From contig CAZAMP010000036.1 of the NCBI GenBank assembly GCA_964486455.1, positions 1-44,423 of the forward strand: DNA of 44,423 nt. The letters are read 5' to 3'. The number at the start of each line of letters is the position of its first letter. Within the stretch, counting starts at the first letter, position 1. The stretch comes from CAZAMP01 sp964486455 (GTDB taxonomy: Bacteria > Eisenbacteria > RBG-16-71-46 > CAZAMP01). The notes under the pieces are model-generated. The model was not told the origin of the DNA, ran no database searches, and worked only from the letters and a program-made list of their open reading frames with translations. The position numbers were made by a program, and so were the translations under genes. This document shows, piece after piece, positions 33,123 through 40,517 of this stretch.

Positions 33123-33215
33123 GCAGGGGTCCGGGGAATGTCTCCGGGCTCCACCCTCGCTTCGCTCGGGCCGCGCAGACGCGAGTCGCCCGACCGACAT
33201 CCCCCGAACCCCTGC
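33123..33215. repeat. Hairpin element copy E, after the GreA-domain gene
   Basis: 33123-33142 pairs with 33196-33215 at 18 of 20 positions. The loop carries the 44-nt core (33147-33190) identical to copy C1 at 23396-23439. It starts 6 nt after the stop at 33117. Translated in several frames it yields RPERSEG-type open frames, which are artefacts of the repeat. Confidence 0.65.
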
Positions 33216-33405
33216 AAAGCAACGGAACCTAACGCGAATCGACCCGAGCTTTCGCTAGGCAGGGTGTGGGCCACTCGGGCTCACGCGACGCATGCGTCTC
33301 CCCGAGCAGATTGCGGCGCCCGACCGACATCCCCAGAACCCCTACACAGCCACAGAGCAACTCCACGAATCAACACGCGCTTTCGCAAGGCTCGGTGTGG
33401 GCAGA
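33188..33405. repeat. Tandem direct repeat, ~130-nt period
   Basis: GCCCGACCGACATCCCC begins at 33188 and again at 33318, and similarity continues for about 86 nt in each copy (GAACCCCT, CTTTCGC, GGTGTGGGC at matching offsets). The repeat starts inside hairpin element E, so its right arm is duplicated. This fills most of the 397-nt gene-free stretch 33118-33514; beyond it are a small hairpin (GGCAGAA/TTCTGCC near 33400) and the leader of the gene at 33515. Confidence 0.6.
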
Positions 33406-33514
33406 AGCCGTTCTGCCGTCGACACGCCCTAGGCTGTGCGATAGGCTGGAGTTGACGGAACGATCGCGACGTCTCTCTCTCGACCCGATGGCGCATTGAA
33501 CCGGTGAGGTCGAT

Positions 33515-34033
33515 ATGAAGCGTCTCGTCGTTGGAGTCGGCGTTTTGGCCCTGACGTGTCTGTGGGCCGCACCCGGAGACCCCTGCCACGTAGGTCCTCG
33601 CAGACATGTGGTGGATCCTGAGGCCGCCGCCGACACCATCCCCCCGCCCGCGCCCCGCCTCGAAGTCGAATCAATCGTCCGCGGCCACGGACCGGATCCC
33701 GTAACGCATTCCTCGGTGTCGACGGATGACTACGGCACGATCGTATGTCGCGTCGAGTCTCTGGTGGATGATCAGTCCGCACCGGATGAGATGGGGATCC
33801 GCTTGATCGGCCTGGGTGGTCTCATGCCGAAGGGCGGCCTTCCGTTGCCGGACTACGACGTCTCTCCATGGGGTAACGCGACGGATGGCTGGATGCTCTT
33901 CATCGATTGGATCGATGGCGCGCGCGACGAACAGGAGCCGATCGAGTTCGCCATCGCCGCCTTCGCCGTCGATGCGGCAGGCAACGTGAGCGTAACCGCC
34001 GACACGATCGAGGTCACCGACCCCGGCCGATGA
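33515..34033 (+). CDS. Small exported protein, unknown function
   Basis: 172 residues. An N-terminal signal sequence (MKRLVVGVGVLALTCLWAAP) is followed by a Pro-rich linker (DTIPPPAPRLEVES) and one beta-sandwich-like domain with DYGTIVCRVESLVDD, WMLFIDWIDGARDEQEPI and a last strand AAGNVSVTADTIEVTD, resembling an Ig or fibronectin type III domain. The ATG has GAGGT about 6 nt upstream. It ends beside hairpin element D and is convergent with the M42 peptidase. No function can be assigned; secretion to the periplasm or surface is inferred from the signal peptide. Confidence 0.65.
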   Translation: MKRLVVGVGVLALTCLWAAPGDPCHVGPRRHVVDPEAAADTIPPPAPRLEVESIVRGHGPDPVTHSSVSTDDYGTIVCRVESLVDDQSAPDEMGIRLIGLGGLMPKGGLPLPDYDVSPWGNATDGWMLFIDWIDGARDEQEPIEFAIAAFAVDAAGNVSVTADTIEVTDPGR

Positions 34034-34059
34034 CGCCGGACTACGTTGCGCGCGAGATC

Positions 34060-34220
34060 GGTAGGACGGGGATCACGGAAGGCGCGGTGAGGGGGAACTC
34101 CCCAGGGCCGTCGCGCAGAGCGAGCTGAGGATCACGCCCCGAAGGGGCGTAGCCGAAGCGAGCGGGCGCGGCTCATGGGGAGTTCCCCCTCACCGCGCCC
34201 TAATACGTTCCCGTCCTACC
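34060..34220 (+). repeat. Hairpin element copy D, between convergent genes
   Basis: A perfect 24-bp stem (34081-34104 with 34176-34199) is extended beyond a 10x10 internal loop by a perfect 11-bp outer stem (34060-34070 with 34210-34220). The core reads GAGCGAGC, GAGGATC (GATC at 34130-34133), a 7-bp inner stem with GAA loop (34134-34140 with 34144-34150), TAGCCGA, then GCGAGCGGGCGCGG. The outer arm overlaps the stop codon and last codon of the M42 gene (stop 34216-34218). It is well placed to act as a bidirectional transcript end. Confidence 0.7.
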
Positions 34221-35256
34221 AGTCGAGCTTTGCGCGATGCATGCCGGAGATCAGCGCCGCCAGCAGATTGATCGACGCCTGCGTGTCCTTCTTGTGACAC
34301 ATCTCTATGACGGAGTGCACATAGCGCGTCGGTATCGAGATACAACCGGCGATCGCGCCCGGTCCCGACCTCTGCATCGCCGCCGTGTCCGTTCCGCCCG
34401 CCGTGAGGATCTCCATCTGGTAGGGGATCTTCTTCTTTTCCGCGGTGGTCCGCATGAACTCGACCAGCTTCCGGTGCGCGAGAACGCTCGAGTCCATGAT
34501 CTTGATCGCCGTACCCTTGCCGAGCTCCGCGACTTTTTCGTGAGGTTTCGCGTCGGGGAGATCGTTGGCCAACGTGACGTCGAGCGCGATGCCGATGTCA
34601 GGCTGAATCCGGTTCGAGGCGGTTGTCGCACCTCGAATGCCCACCTCTTCCTGCACGCTGGCAACGGCGTAGAGATCCACACCGTGCTTCTTCGCCTTCT
34701 TGACCGCTTCGATCATCACGAACACACCGACACGGTCGTCGAGCGACTTCGTGTTGATCATGTTTCCAATCGTGACGAACGAACGCTCGCGTGTGACGGG
34801 ATCGCCGATGCGAACCTTGCGCTTCACTTCCCGCGCCGGTAGACCCAGATCGATGAAGTAGTTGTCGAGCTTGGGCGCCGCGCGACGCTCCTCGTCCGAC
34901 ATGAGGTGGACCGGCTTGGTTCCCATGACACCCAGAATGTCGCCGGACGTCGTGTGGACCAGAACCCGCTGCGCGGTGAGCGTCTTCGGATCGAATCCGC
35001 CGAGCGTCGTGAATTTCAGGAATCCGTTGTCGTCGACGTGGCGCACGAGAAAGCTGATCTCGTCCATGTGCCCCGAGAGCATCAGCTTCTTGCCACCCGG
35101 AGATCCCTTGCGGATGGCGATCACGCTTCCCATGTTGTCGACTTGAATCTCGTCGACGATCGGCTTGAGCTCGCGGATCACGATCTCACGGATGCGGTCC
35201 TCGTGACCCGGAGCGCCGGGTGTCTGGCAGAGCTCTTCCAGCAGCTCCAGATTCAT
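34216..35256 (-). CDS. M42 family metallopeptidase (glutamyl/deblocking aminopeptidase type)
   Basis: 346 residues, the normal M42 length. These are cytosolic di-metal aminopeptidases that form dodecameric shells and finish peptide breakdown. All metal and catalytic positions are visible: GHMDE (first His with the catalytic Asp), SLDDR (bridging Asp), QEEVGIRG (general-base Glu plus ligand Glu), IALDV (Asp ligand) and RYVHS (last His). The start ATG follows GGGAG at 7 nt. The last codon lies in hairpin element D. It is monocistronic by layout, convergent with the exported protein gene at 33515. Confidence 0.9.
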   Translation of the reverse strand: MNLELLEELCQTPGAPGHEDRIREIVIRELKPIVDEIQVDNMGSVIAIRKGSPGGKKLMLSGHMDEISFLVRHVDDNGFLKFTTLGGFDPKTLTAQRVLVHTTSGDILGVMGTKPVHLMSDEERRAAPKLDNYFIDLGLPAREVKRKVRIGDPVTRERSFVTIGNMINTKSLDDRVGVFVMIEAVKKAKKHGVDLYAVASVQEEVGIRGATTASNRIQPDIGIALDVTLANDLPDAKPHEKVAELGKGTAIKIMDSSVLAHRKLVEFMRTTAEKKKIPYQMEILTAGGTDTAAMQRSGPGAIAGCISIPTRYVHSVIEMCHKKDTQASINLLAALISGMHRAKLDW

Positions 35257-35394
35257 CCCGCTCTCCCTTCTGTTATGACTATTGCGATGCGTCGCTCAAA
35301 AAGAATTCGCCCCGCGTTCGGGGCAAAGCCGAAACAGGGTAGCACAGTGCAGATTGGAGACCAATATGGATGGAGGCGTGCCGCGTCGGACTCG

Positions 35395-36351
35395 CTACTG
35401 CTTCTTCCCGACCGCGTCAGGCAAACCCGCGGAGCGTCCACTTGATTCGGTGCTCGGCCCGGTGCTCGCGGTTTGATCTCTGACCATCCGCTCCGCTTGT
35501 CGGAGTTGATTCTCTAGCTCGGCCAGCGCCTGTAGAGCATCGAGCTCGGGAAGATCCTCCGGATTGATGCCCGCGAGGGCGGGCGCGGGGAGGTATCCCT
35601 TGACGTCAACGCGCCGCGCGTTCGGCAGGATCGCATTCTCGGGCATCGGTTCCATGTTGGTCCGCTTCCAAACCCAGGTGAAGTTCTCGGGCGTATCGTC
35701 CCGCGCGGGATCCCACGTCAGCGGAAACGTCGTGGCATTGAACTCCCAATGAAGGCCTTGGTCCACGGCCTCTTGCCAGAGATCACGCGAAACGGAAAAG
35801 CTGTACGTAGCATCGAGCTGCGGCCACTGCGGCTGGAACAAGAACGACTCGTCGACGGTCACGCCGTCGCCCAGAAACCGGTACGTCAGATCAACAACCA
35901 CGGCGCCATGAAGATCGGGGATCGCGATGATGAGTGTGTCTCCGCGGAAGTACTGTTCATGGTCGCTGGTTTTCGCGCCGGTTTGACCGTCCTCCTGCAC
36001 GAGATAGAGCTTGAACTGATCGAGATCCGCGCCGCGCGGCATCTCCAGAGCAACTTCCGACGCATGGCCCTCAGCCGCGTCGCCGCCGGGGTTGAAGATG
36101 TAGTCCACCCGTCGGCCGGTCCAGACGAGCTTGCAGATGCCCTCGCCTTCGGTCACGAGGGTGTGGAACTCGTTGCGGAGAATGACCCGGTCGTACTGCT
36201 CCCTGAAGTCGGCGATCTTCTCCTGGAGACGATCGGGCTGAAACGTGAAATGATTCGATTGCCGCTTGGGTCGGCGTTCGCGGGCATCCAGCGTCGCCGC
36301 CACAAGAAGAAGCAGCACGAGCTGCAGCGCGATGACAGGGGCTCTTTTCAT
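35395..36351 (-). CDS. Exported DUF3857-like protein without transglutaminase domain
   Basis: 318 residues from the ATG at 36351, chosen because GGAGG lies 7 nt upstream and a signal peptide follows (MKRAPVIALQLVLLLLVAATLDA). Residues ~75-230 resemble the DUF3857 domain that normally precedes a transglutaminase-like domain: DLDQFKLYLVQEDGQTG, then LHGAVVVDLTYRFLGDG and DESFLFQPQWPQLDATYSFSV. No transglutaminase Cys-His-Asp domain follows. Instead there is a WVWKRTN-type strand, then a helical tail (LDALQALAELENQLRQAERMV). It could be a periplasmic binding or scaffold form of the family. A near-consensus promoter precedes it. Confidence 0.65.
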   Translation of the reverse strand: MKRAPVIALQLVLLLLVAATLDARERRPKRQSNHFTFQPDRLQEKIADFREQYDRVILRNEFHTLVTEGEGICKLVWTGRRVDYIFNPGGDAAEGHASEVALEMPRGADLDQFKLYLVQEDGQTGAKTSDHEQYFRGDTLIIAIPDLHGAVVVDLTYRFLGDGVTVDESFLFQPQWPQLDATYSFSVSRDLWQEAVDQGLHWEFNATTFPLTWDPARDDTPENFTWVWKRTNMEPMPENAILPNARRVDVKGYLPAPALAGINPEDLPELDALQALAELENQLRQAERMVRDQTASTGPSTESSGRSAGLPDAVGKKQ

Positions 36352-36393
36352 CGGCCAACCTCCAACGAAATCCAGCTCCGGCGGCATGTCGCT

Positions 36394-36422
36394 ATTCTAG
36401 AAGTCCACGCCCAGAGCGTCAA
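36394..36422 (-). promoter_or_regulatory. Near-consensus sigma-70 promoter for the DUF3857-like gene
   Basis: On the minus strand TTGACG (36417-36422), a 17-nt spacer and TAGAAT (36394-36399). The predicted start is about 36 nt before the ATG at 36351. Confidence 0.6.
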
Positions 36423-36515
36423 CGCGACACCGGAGAAGACCCGAATAGTGTAAAATCAGCACGCTAGGTTAACGTTTGTGCCGTTCTTCGGGTTGCCAAA
36501 ATGAAGGGACCATCG

Positions 36516-39434
36516 ATGAATCGCATCGTCTTCGTCTCAGTCGCGCTTCTCATTCTCCCTGCGACGATCGTCGCGCAAAGCGTGGTGGATATTCTCCCTG
36601 CGCCGATCGGCGCGTGGGGACTCGACTACCACGACGGCGCGCTCTGGGTCGGCGACGATCGAGACGGCTTCATCTACAAGGTCGACCCCACGGATGGATC
36701 CATCCTCGACGTGCTCTCGACACCCTATGACGAGAACCACATCAGCTTCGGCGCGAACCACGGAGTGACCTGGGACGGAAGCGGCTTCTGGGTCGCCGGC
36801 GACTACGGCAAGGACTGGCTCTACAAAGTGAACATCAATGGGACGCCGCTCGACACGATCCCGACACCGACCGACGCCGTCGGGGGTCTCTCGTGGGACG
36901 GAACCGTGTTGGCCGTCAGCTCCTATTACCCGAACGGATCCGCCGGAATCCTCAAGGTCGATCCCTCCGATGGATCCGTGCTCGGATCGATCCCCTCACA
37001 GGGGGCGCAACCGTTCGGCGTCGAGTACGACCCGAACGACGACACGGTCTGGAACAGCATGGACGATAACGACGGGGACCCGGAGAACATCTGGAATCTC
37101 TACTGGGACGACGGCACACCGATTTCGTTCTTCGCCTCTCCGGGCCCGGCGCCGAAGGGCGTCGCGCTCGGCGGCGGTTTCATGTGGCTCATCGCCGACG
37201 AGGTCGGCGGCTACGATCCGCGAATCTACAAAATCGATCTCGGCGGTGGCGGGAACGGCGACATCACCGTCATCCCAACAGAGTACGACTTCGGCCTGAT
37301 CCCGCTCGGCGGACCGGAGACGTATTCGCAAACAATCCGCAACGACGGCGACGCCAACCTCACGTTGACGGCCGTCGATCTGCTGGATCCGTTCTCGCGC
37401 GATCCGATCAGTCTCCCCTACACACTGGGTCCCGCCGAGGTCTTGATGTTCGACGTGACCTTCGATCCGGCAACCGCGGGGAACTACAACGGAACACTCC
37501 ACATCGAATGCGACGACGTGGACGAGCCGGTCGTCGACATCCCGCTTTCGGGAACAGCTGTCTACCCCGATCCGACGATCAACGTCACGCCGTCGACGCT
37601 GAACTTCGCGAACACCGGCGTGGGACTCGTTCGTCCGGCGACGCTCACGATCGAGAACGTCGGCTACCTGCCGCTCGCGGTGACCAACATCACGAGCAAT
37701 GACCCGGCGTTCATCGCGCCGGACCTCGACTACCCGATCGTGCTGACGACGTTCCAGACGATCAGCCCACAGATCATCTTCGCGCCCGACGCGCCGACGA
37801 GCTTCTCGGGCACGATCACGGTCTCATCCAACGATCCGGACGATCCGACCGTCGGTCGCGCGGCGAGCGGCGACGGGATCGCGGTGACGTTCGATCCGGG
37901 CGAGGTGGTCTGGTCGGCGCAGGGCATCGAAAACGTCGTCACCACGCTGGCCGTTCCGGACGTTACGGGCGACGGCATCCCCGACGCGGTCATGGAGAGC
38001 TACGACGCGGGGGCGGCCGATGGAGATCCCCTCGTCGCGTTCTGGGGAAATAGTCACGGACAGGGCGTGACGGCCTGGTCGGTGGGCCAGGGGCAGAGCG
38101 GCGGCTACGGCGATCAGTGCCTCGCTCTCTCCGACGATCTCGACGGGGACGGGTACATGGAGATTCTCCGCGGCGTCGCGTGGGGCGGCCGGCGGATCGA
38201 CGTCCGTGGATCGGAGGACGGAGAGCTTCTCTGGTCGTTCGATACGAGCGTCCACGAAGGCGGCGGATGGGTGTACGAAGTCGCCTCTCTCCCGGACGTG
38301 AGCGGCGACGGCCTTCCGGAGGTCGTCGCGGCGGTGGGCGGTGACGCCGATCGACTCTATTCGCTCGACGGTGCGACCGGCACGCAGCGATTCGCTTTCC
38401 ATGCCCCCGACGCGTTTCTCTGCGTCAAAACGATTGAAGACGTAAACGACGACACGTTCGCGGACATCGTCGCCGGGAACGGTGGGAACGGCGATGACGA
38501 CCGCGTCTACTGCCTGAGCGGCGCGAGCATGGGCGCTGCGAGTCTCATCTGGGACTTCCACACCGGCGGCTCGGTCTGGTCCATCGAGACGATCCAGGAC
38601 GTGAGCGGCGACGGCATCGACGATGTGATCGCGGGCTCTTGGTCCAACACTGTGTTCTGCATCAATGGCGTCACGGGCGCCGAGATTTGGCAGCGAGGCG
38701 TCGGTGGGGACGTCCTCCGGGTTGAGACGATGCCCGATGTCACCGGAGACGGCCACCCCGACGTCGTCGTTGCCAACACGAGCAGCCTCGCCCGCGTGAT
38801 CGACGGGATGACCGGCTCGATGCACTGGAGCTTCCCGTCCGGCGGGATCTCGTGGTCCGCGTCGTGGATTCCCGACGTGAGCGGCGACGGCGTGCCGGAC
38901 GTGCTCGTCGGCAGCCACAACCATCTCGCCTATTGCGTGGACGGCGTGGCCGGCACCCAGATCTGGAGCCGAAACCTCTATGCAAAGGTGTTTACCATCC
39001 GGTCGATCGGTGACGTGACCGGAAACGGCTACCCGGACGTGCTCGCGGGAACGCAGATGTTGAGCGGCTCCGGAGGAAGGCTCTGGTGTATCGAGGGCGG
39101 CTCGCCGACCGTATCGGTCGATGAGTCCAACGAGATCGATCCGGCCGTCGCGCGCTTCATCGGCCCCGCGATCAATCCGATGCGCGGCGCGGGGACGTTC
39201 CTCATCGACACTGAGGAAGCGGGCGGCGACCTCGTGATGCTTCAGCTCTTCGATCTCACGGGACGCGAGCTGCGGACACTCGAGCGCACCCTCGAGCCGG
39301 GCCTCAACCAGATCCACTGGGACGGTCGCGACGTCACCGGCCGGGAGATGCCGAGCGGCGTGTACTTCTATCGGGTGACGGGGTTGCCGGGAGCGGCCGC
39401 GTCAGCGACTGGGAAGGTCACGCTCATCAGGTAG
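36516..39434 (+). CDS. Large secreted propeller protein with ASH domains and FlgD-like C-terminal sorting domain
   Basis: 972 residues. ATG 36516 is chosen because AAGGGA precedes it at 6 nt and a signal peptide follows (NRIVFVSVALLILPATIVA). Residues ~22-245 form an SMP-30/YncE-like propeller. Two ASH/choice-of-anchor-D repeats follow (~250-350, 355-450; FGLIPLGGPETYSQTIRNDG and FANTGVGLVRPATLTIENVG). Residues ~460-860 hold eight copies of a D-V-S/T-G-D-G-x-x-D-V-x-x-G motif, an FG-GAP/quinoprotein-like propeller with probable calcium loops (the fourth copy, DVNDDTFAD, is degenerate). The C-terminus (LQLFDLTGRELRTL to SGVYFYRV, ending GKVTLIR) is a FlgD-Ig-like domain used for secretion or cell-surface sorting in FCB-type bacteria. 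Likely cell-surface; ligand unknown. Confidence 0.82.
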   Translation: MNRIVFVSVALLILPATIVAQSVVDILPAPIGAWGLDYHDGALWVGDDRDGFIYKVDPTDGSILDVLSTPYDENHISFGANHGVTWDGSGFWVAGDYGKDWLYKVNINGTPLDTIPTPTDAVGGLSWDGTVLAVSSYYPNGSAGILKVDPSDGSVLGSIPSQGAQPFGVEYDPNDDTVWNSMDDNDGDPENIWNLYWDDGTPISFFASPGPAPKGVALGGGFMWLIADEVGGYDPRIYKIDLGGGGNGDITVIPTEYDFGLIPLGGPETYSQTIRNDGDANLTLTAVDLLDPFSRDPISLPYTLGPAEVLMFDVTFDPATAGNYNGTLHIECDDVDEPVVDIPLSGTAVYPDPTINVTPSTLNFANTGVGLVRPATLTIENVGYLPLAVTNITSNDPAFIAPDLDYPIVLTTFQTISPQIIFAPDAPTSFSGTITVSSNDPDDPTVGRAASGDGIAVTFDPGEVVWSAQGIENVVTTLAVPDVTGDGIPDAVMESYDAGAADGDPLVAFWGNSHGQGVTAWSVGQGQSGGYGDQCLALSDDLDGDGYMEILRGVAWGGRRIDVRGSEDGELLWSFDTSVHEGGGWVYEVASLPDVSGDGLPEVVAAVGGDADRLYSLDGATGTQRFAFHAPDAFLCVKTIEDVNDDTFADIVAGNGGNGDDDRVYCLSGASMGAASLIWDFHTGGSVWSIETIQDVSGDGIDDVIAGSWSNTVFCINGVTGAEIWQRGVGGDVLRVETMPDVTGDGHPDVVVANTSSLARVIDGMTGSMHWSFPSGGISWSASWIPDVSGDGVPDVLVGSHNHLAYCVDGVAGTQIWSRNLYAKVFTIRSIGDVTGNGYPDVLAGTQMLSGSGGRLWCIEGGSPTVSVDESNEIDPAVARFIGPAINPMRGAGTFLIDTEEAGGDLVMLQLFDLTGRELRTLERTLEPGLNQIHWDGRDVTGREMPSGVYFYRVTGLPGAAASATGKVTLIR

Positions 39435-39459
39435 ATCATGCCCCGGAAGAGCGCCCCCA

Positions 39460-40497
39460 ATGAAGCCGTTTGACACGTTGACGCGGCGCGGTCGTCTGCG
39501 ACGGCTGCGAGATCTGGCGACGATGGCCCTCCACGAGTACGGGCTGGCCGGCGCTCGCCTCACGTTCGTTCACTACGAAGGCAACGCGATCTTCCGGGTC
39601 GACGCGCCGGGATCCGCGCGCACGCGCGGTACAGGCGCACCATATGTGCCGGGTCGCTGCAATCTTCGGATTCTCACGACAAGCAACAAGAAGGCGATTG
39701 CGTCGGAGCTTACGTGGCTCGCCGCGCTGCGTCAGGGATCCGATCTGCCCGTTCCCGAGCCGATCCCGGCTTCGGACGGCAGGTTGTTGATCACGCTGGC
39801 GACCTCCGGCGTGCCGAATGGGCGCCATGTCTCACTCATGCGTTGGGTGGACGGAACGCACCTCTCCCTCAAGAGCCTGCGTCCTCATCATGTTGAAGCT
39901 TGGGGCCACTTGATGGCTCGGCTCCACGATTTCGCGGCACGCTGGCGCCCTCCGAAAGGGTTCGAACGAAACCACTGGGATTGGGACGGGCTGCTAGGGG
40001 AACGCGTGCTGCGGACACCTACGGGTGAGCTGACGGCCATGATGCCGGTCCGATACCGGGAGGCATTCGAGACGATATCCCGAGAGCTGCGGGAGACCAT
40101 GGCTACGTTGGGCAAGGGACCGGACGTCTACGGAATGATCCACACGGATATGTATCTGGAGAACATCCTCTTCAAGGCCGGAACACCTCGAGTCATCGAC
40201 TTCGAAGACTGCGGCTTCGGCTATTGGATGTTCGATATCGGGATCGTCCTGTCACAGTGGTTGTGGTCCCCCGAGTTTCCCTGGATACGCGACTCCTTCC
40301 TGACCGGGTATACGAAGATCCGCCCGCTACCGAATGAACAGCTTCGGCACCTGGACCTGTTCATGGCCGCACGGTACGCCGATCTGACTCTCTGGGGCAC
40401 CTACTTCATAAGGCGTGAGCCGGCGATGCGTGTCCAGCACGAGGAATGGCGAAACAAGGCCGGCGACGATCTCGCGCGCTTCGTCGAACGGCGGTGA
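39460..40497 (+). CDS. APH/choline-kinase-family phosphotransferase
   Basis: 345 residues. The aminoglycoside-phosphotransferase-like kinase fold is shown by the Brenner-type loop VYGMIHTDMYLENILF (catalytic Asp and Asn) and the metal motif VIDFEDCGFGYWMFD. An N-lobe with a less typical glycine loop precedes them (FVHYEGNAIFRVDAP). General resemblance is to the SrkA/RdoA stress-response kinase or homoserine-kinase type II group of the fold, not to antibiotic-resistance enzymes. Substrate unknown. The gene starts 26 nt after the propeller gene, so it may be co-transcribed, and is convergent with the glycosyltransferase at 40518. Confidence 0.82.
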   Translation: MKPFDTLTRRGRLRRLRDLATMALHEYGLAGARLTFVHYEGNAIFRVDAPGSARTRGTGAPYVPGRCNLRILTTSNKKAIASELTWLAALRQGSDLPVPEPIPASDGRLLITLATSGVPNGRHVSLMRWVDGTHLSLKSLRPHHVEAWGHLMARLHDFAARWRPPKGFERNHWDWDGLLGERVLRTPTGELTAMMPVRYREAFETISRELRETMATLGKGPDVYGMIHTDMYLENILFKAGTPRVIDFEDCGFGYWMFDIGIVLSQWLWSPEFPWIRDSFLTGYTKIRPLPNEQLRHLDLFMAARYADLTLWGTYFIRREPAMRVQHEEWRNKAGDDLARFVERR

Positions 40498-40517
40498 CGG
40501 CCCGAGTCGGAAGTGAC

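Noticed and set aside
32983..33222. Small frames giving RPERSEG-like peptides at 32983-33222 and 23325-23693
   Set aside because: They arise from translation of the shared hairpin-element core; identical nucleotides in two intergenic gaps explain the similarity.
37824..39317. Long minus-strand open frame (497 codons) opposite the propeller gene
   Set aside because: It is a shadow of the repeated D-G-D motifs on the other strand; its His/Arg/Val-rich content and absence of a start signal argue against a gene.
39460..40497. Aminoglycoside resistance kinase
   Set aside because: Only the generic APH-fold motifs are present and the neighbourhood is housekeeping; nothing supports an antibiotic substrate.
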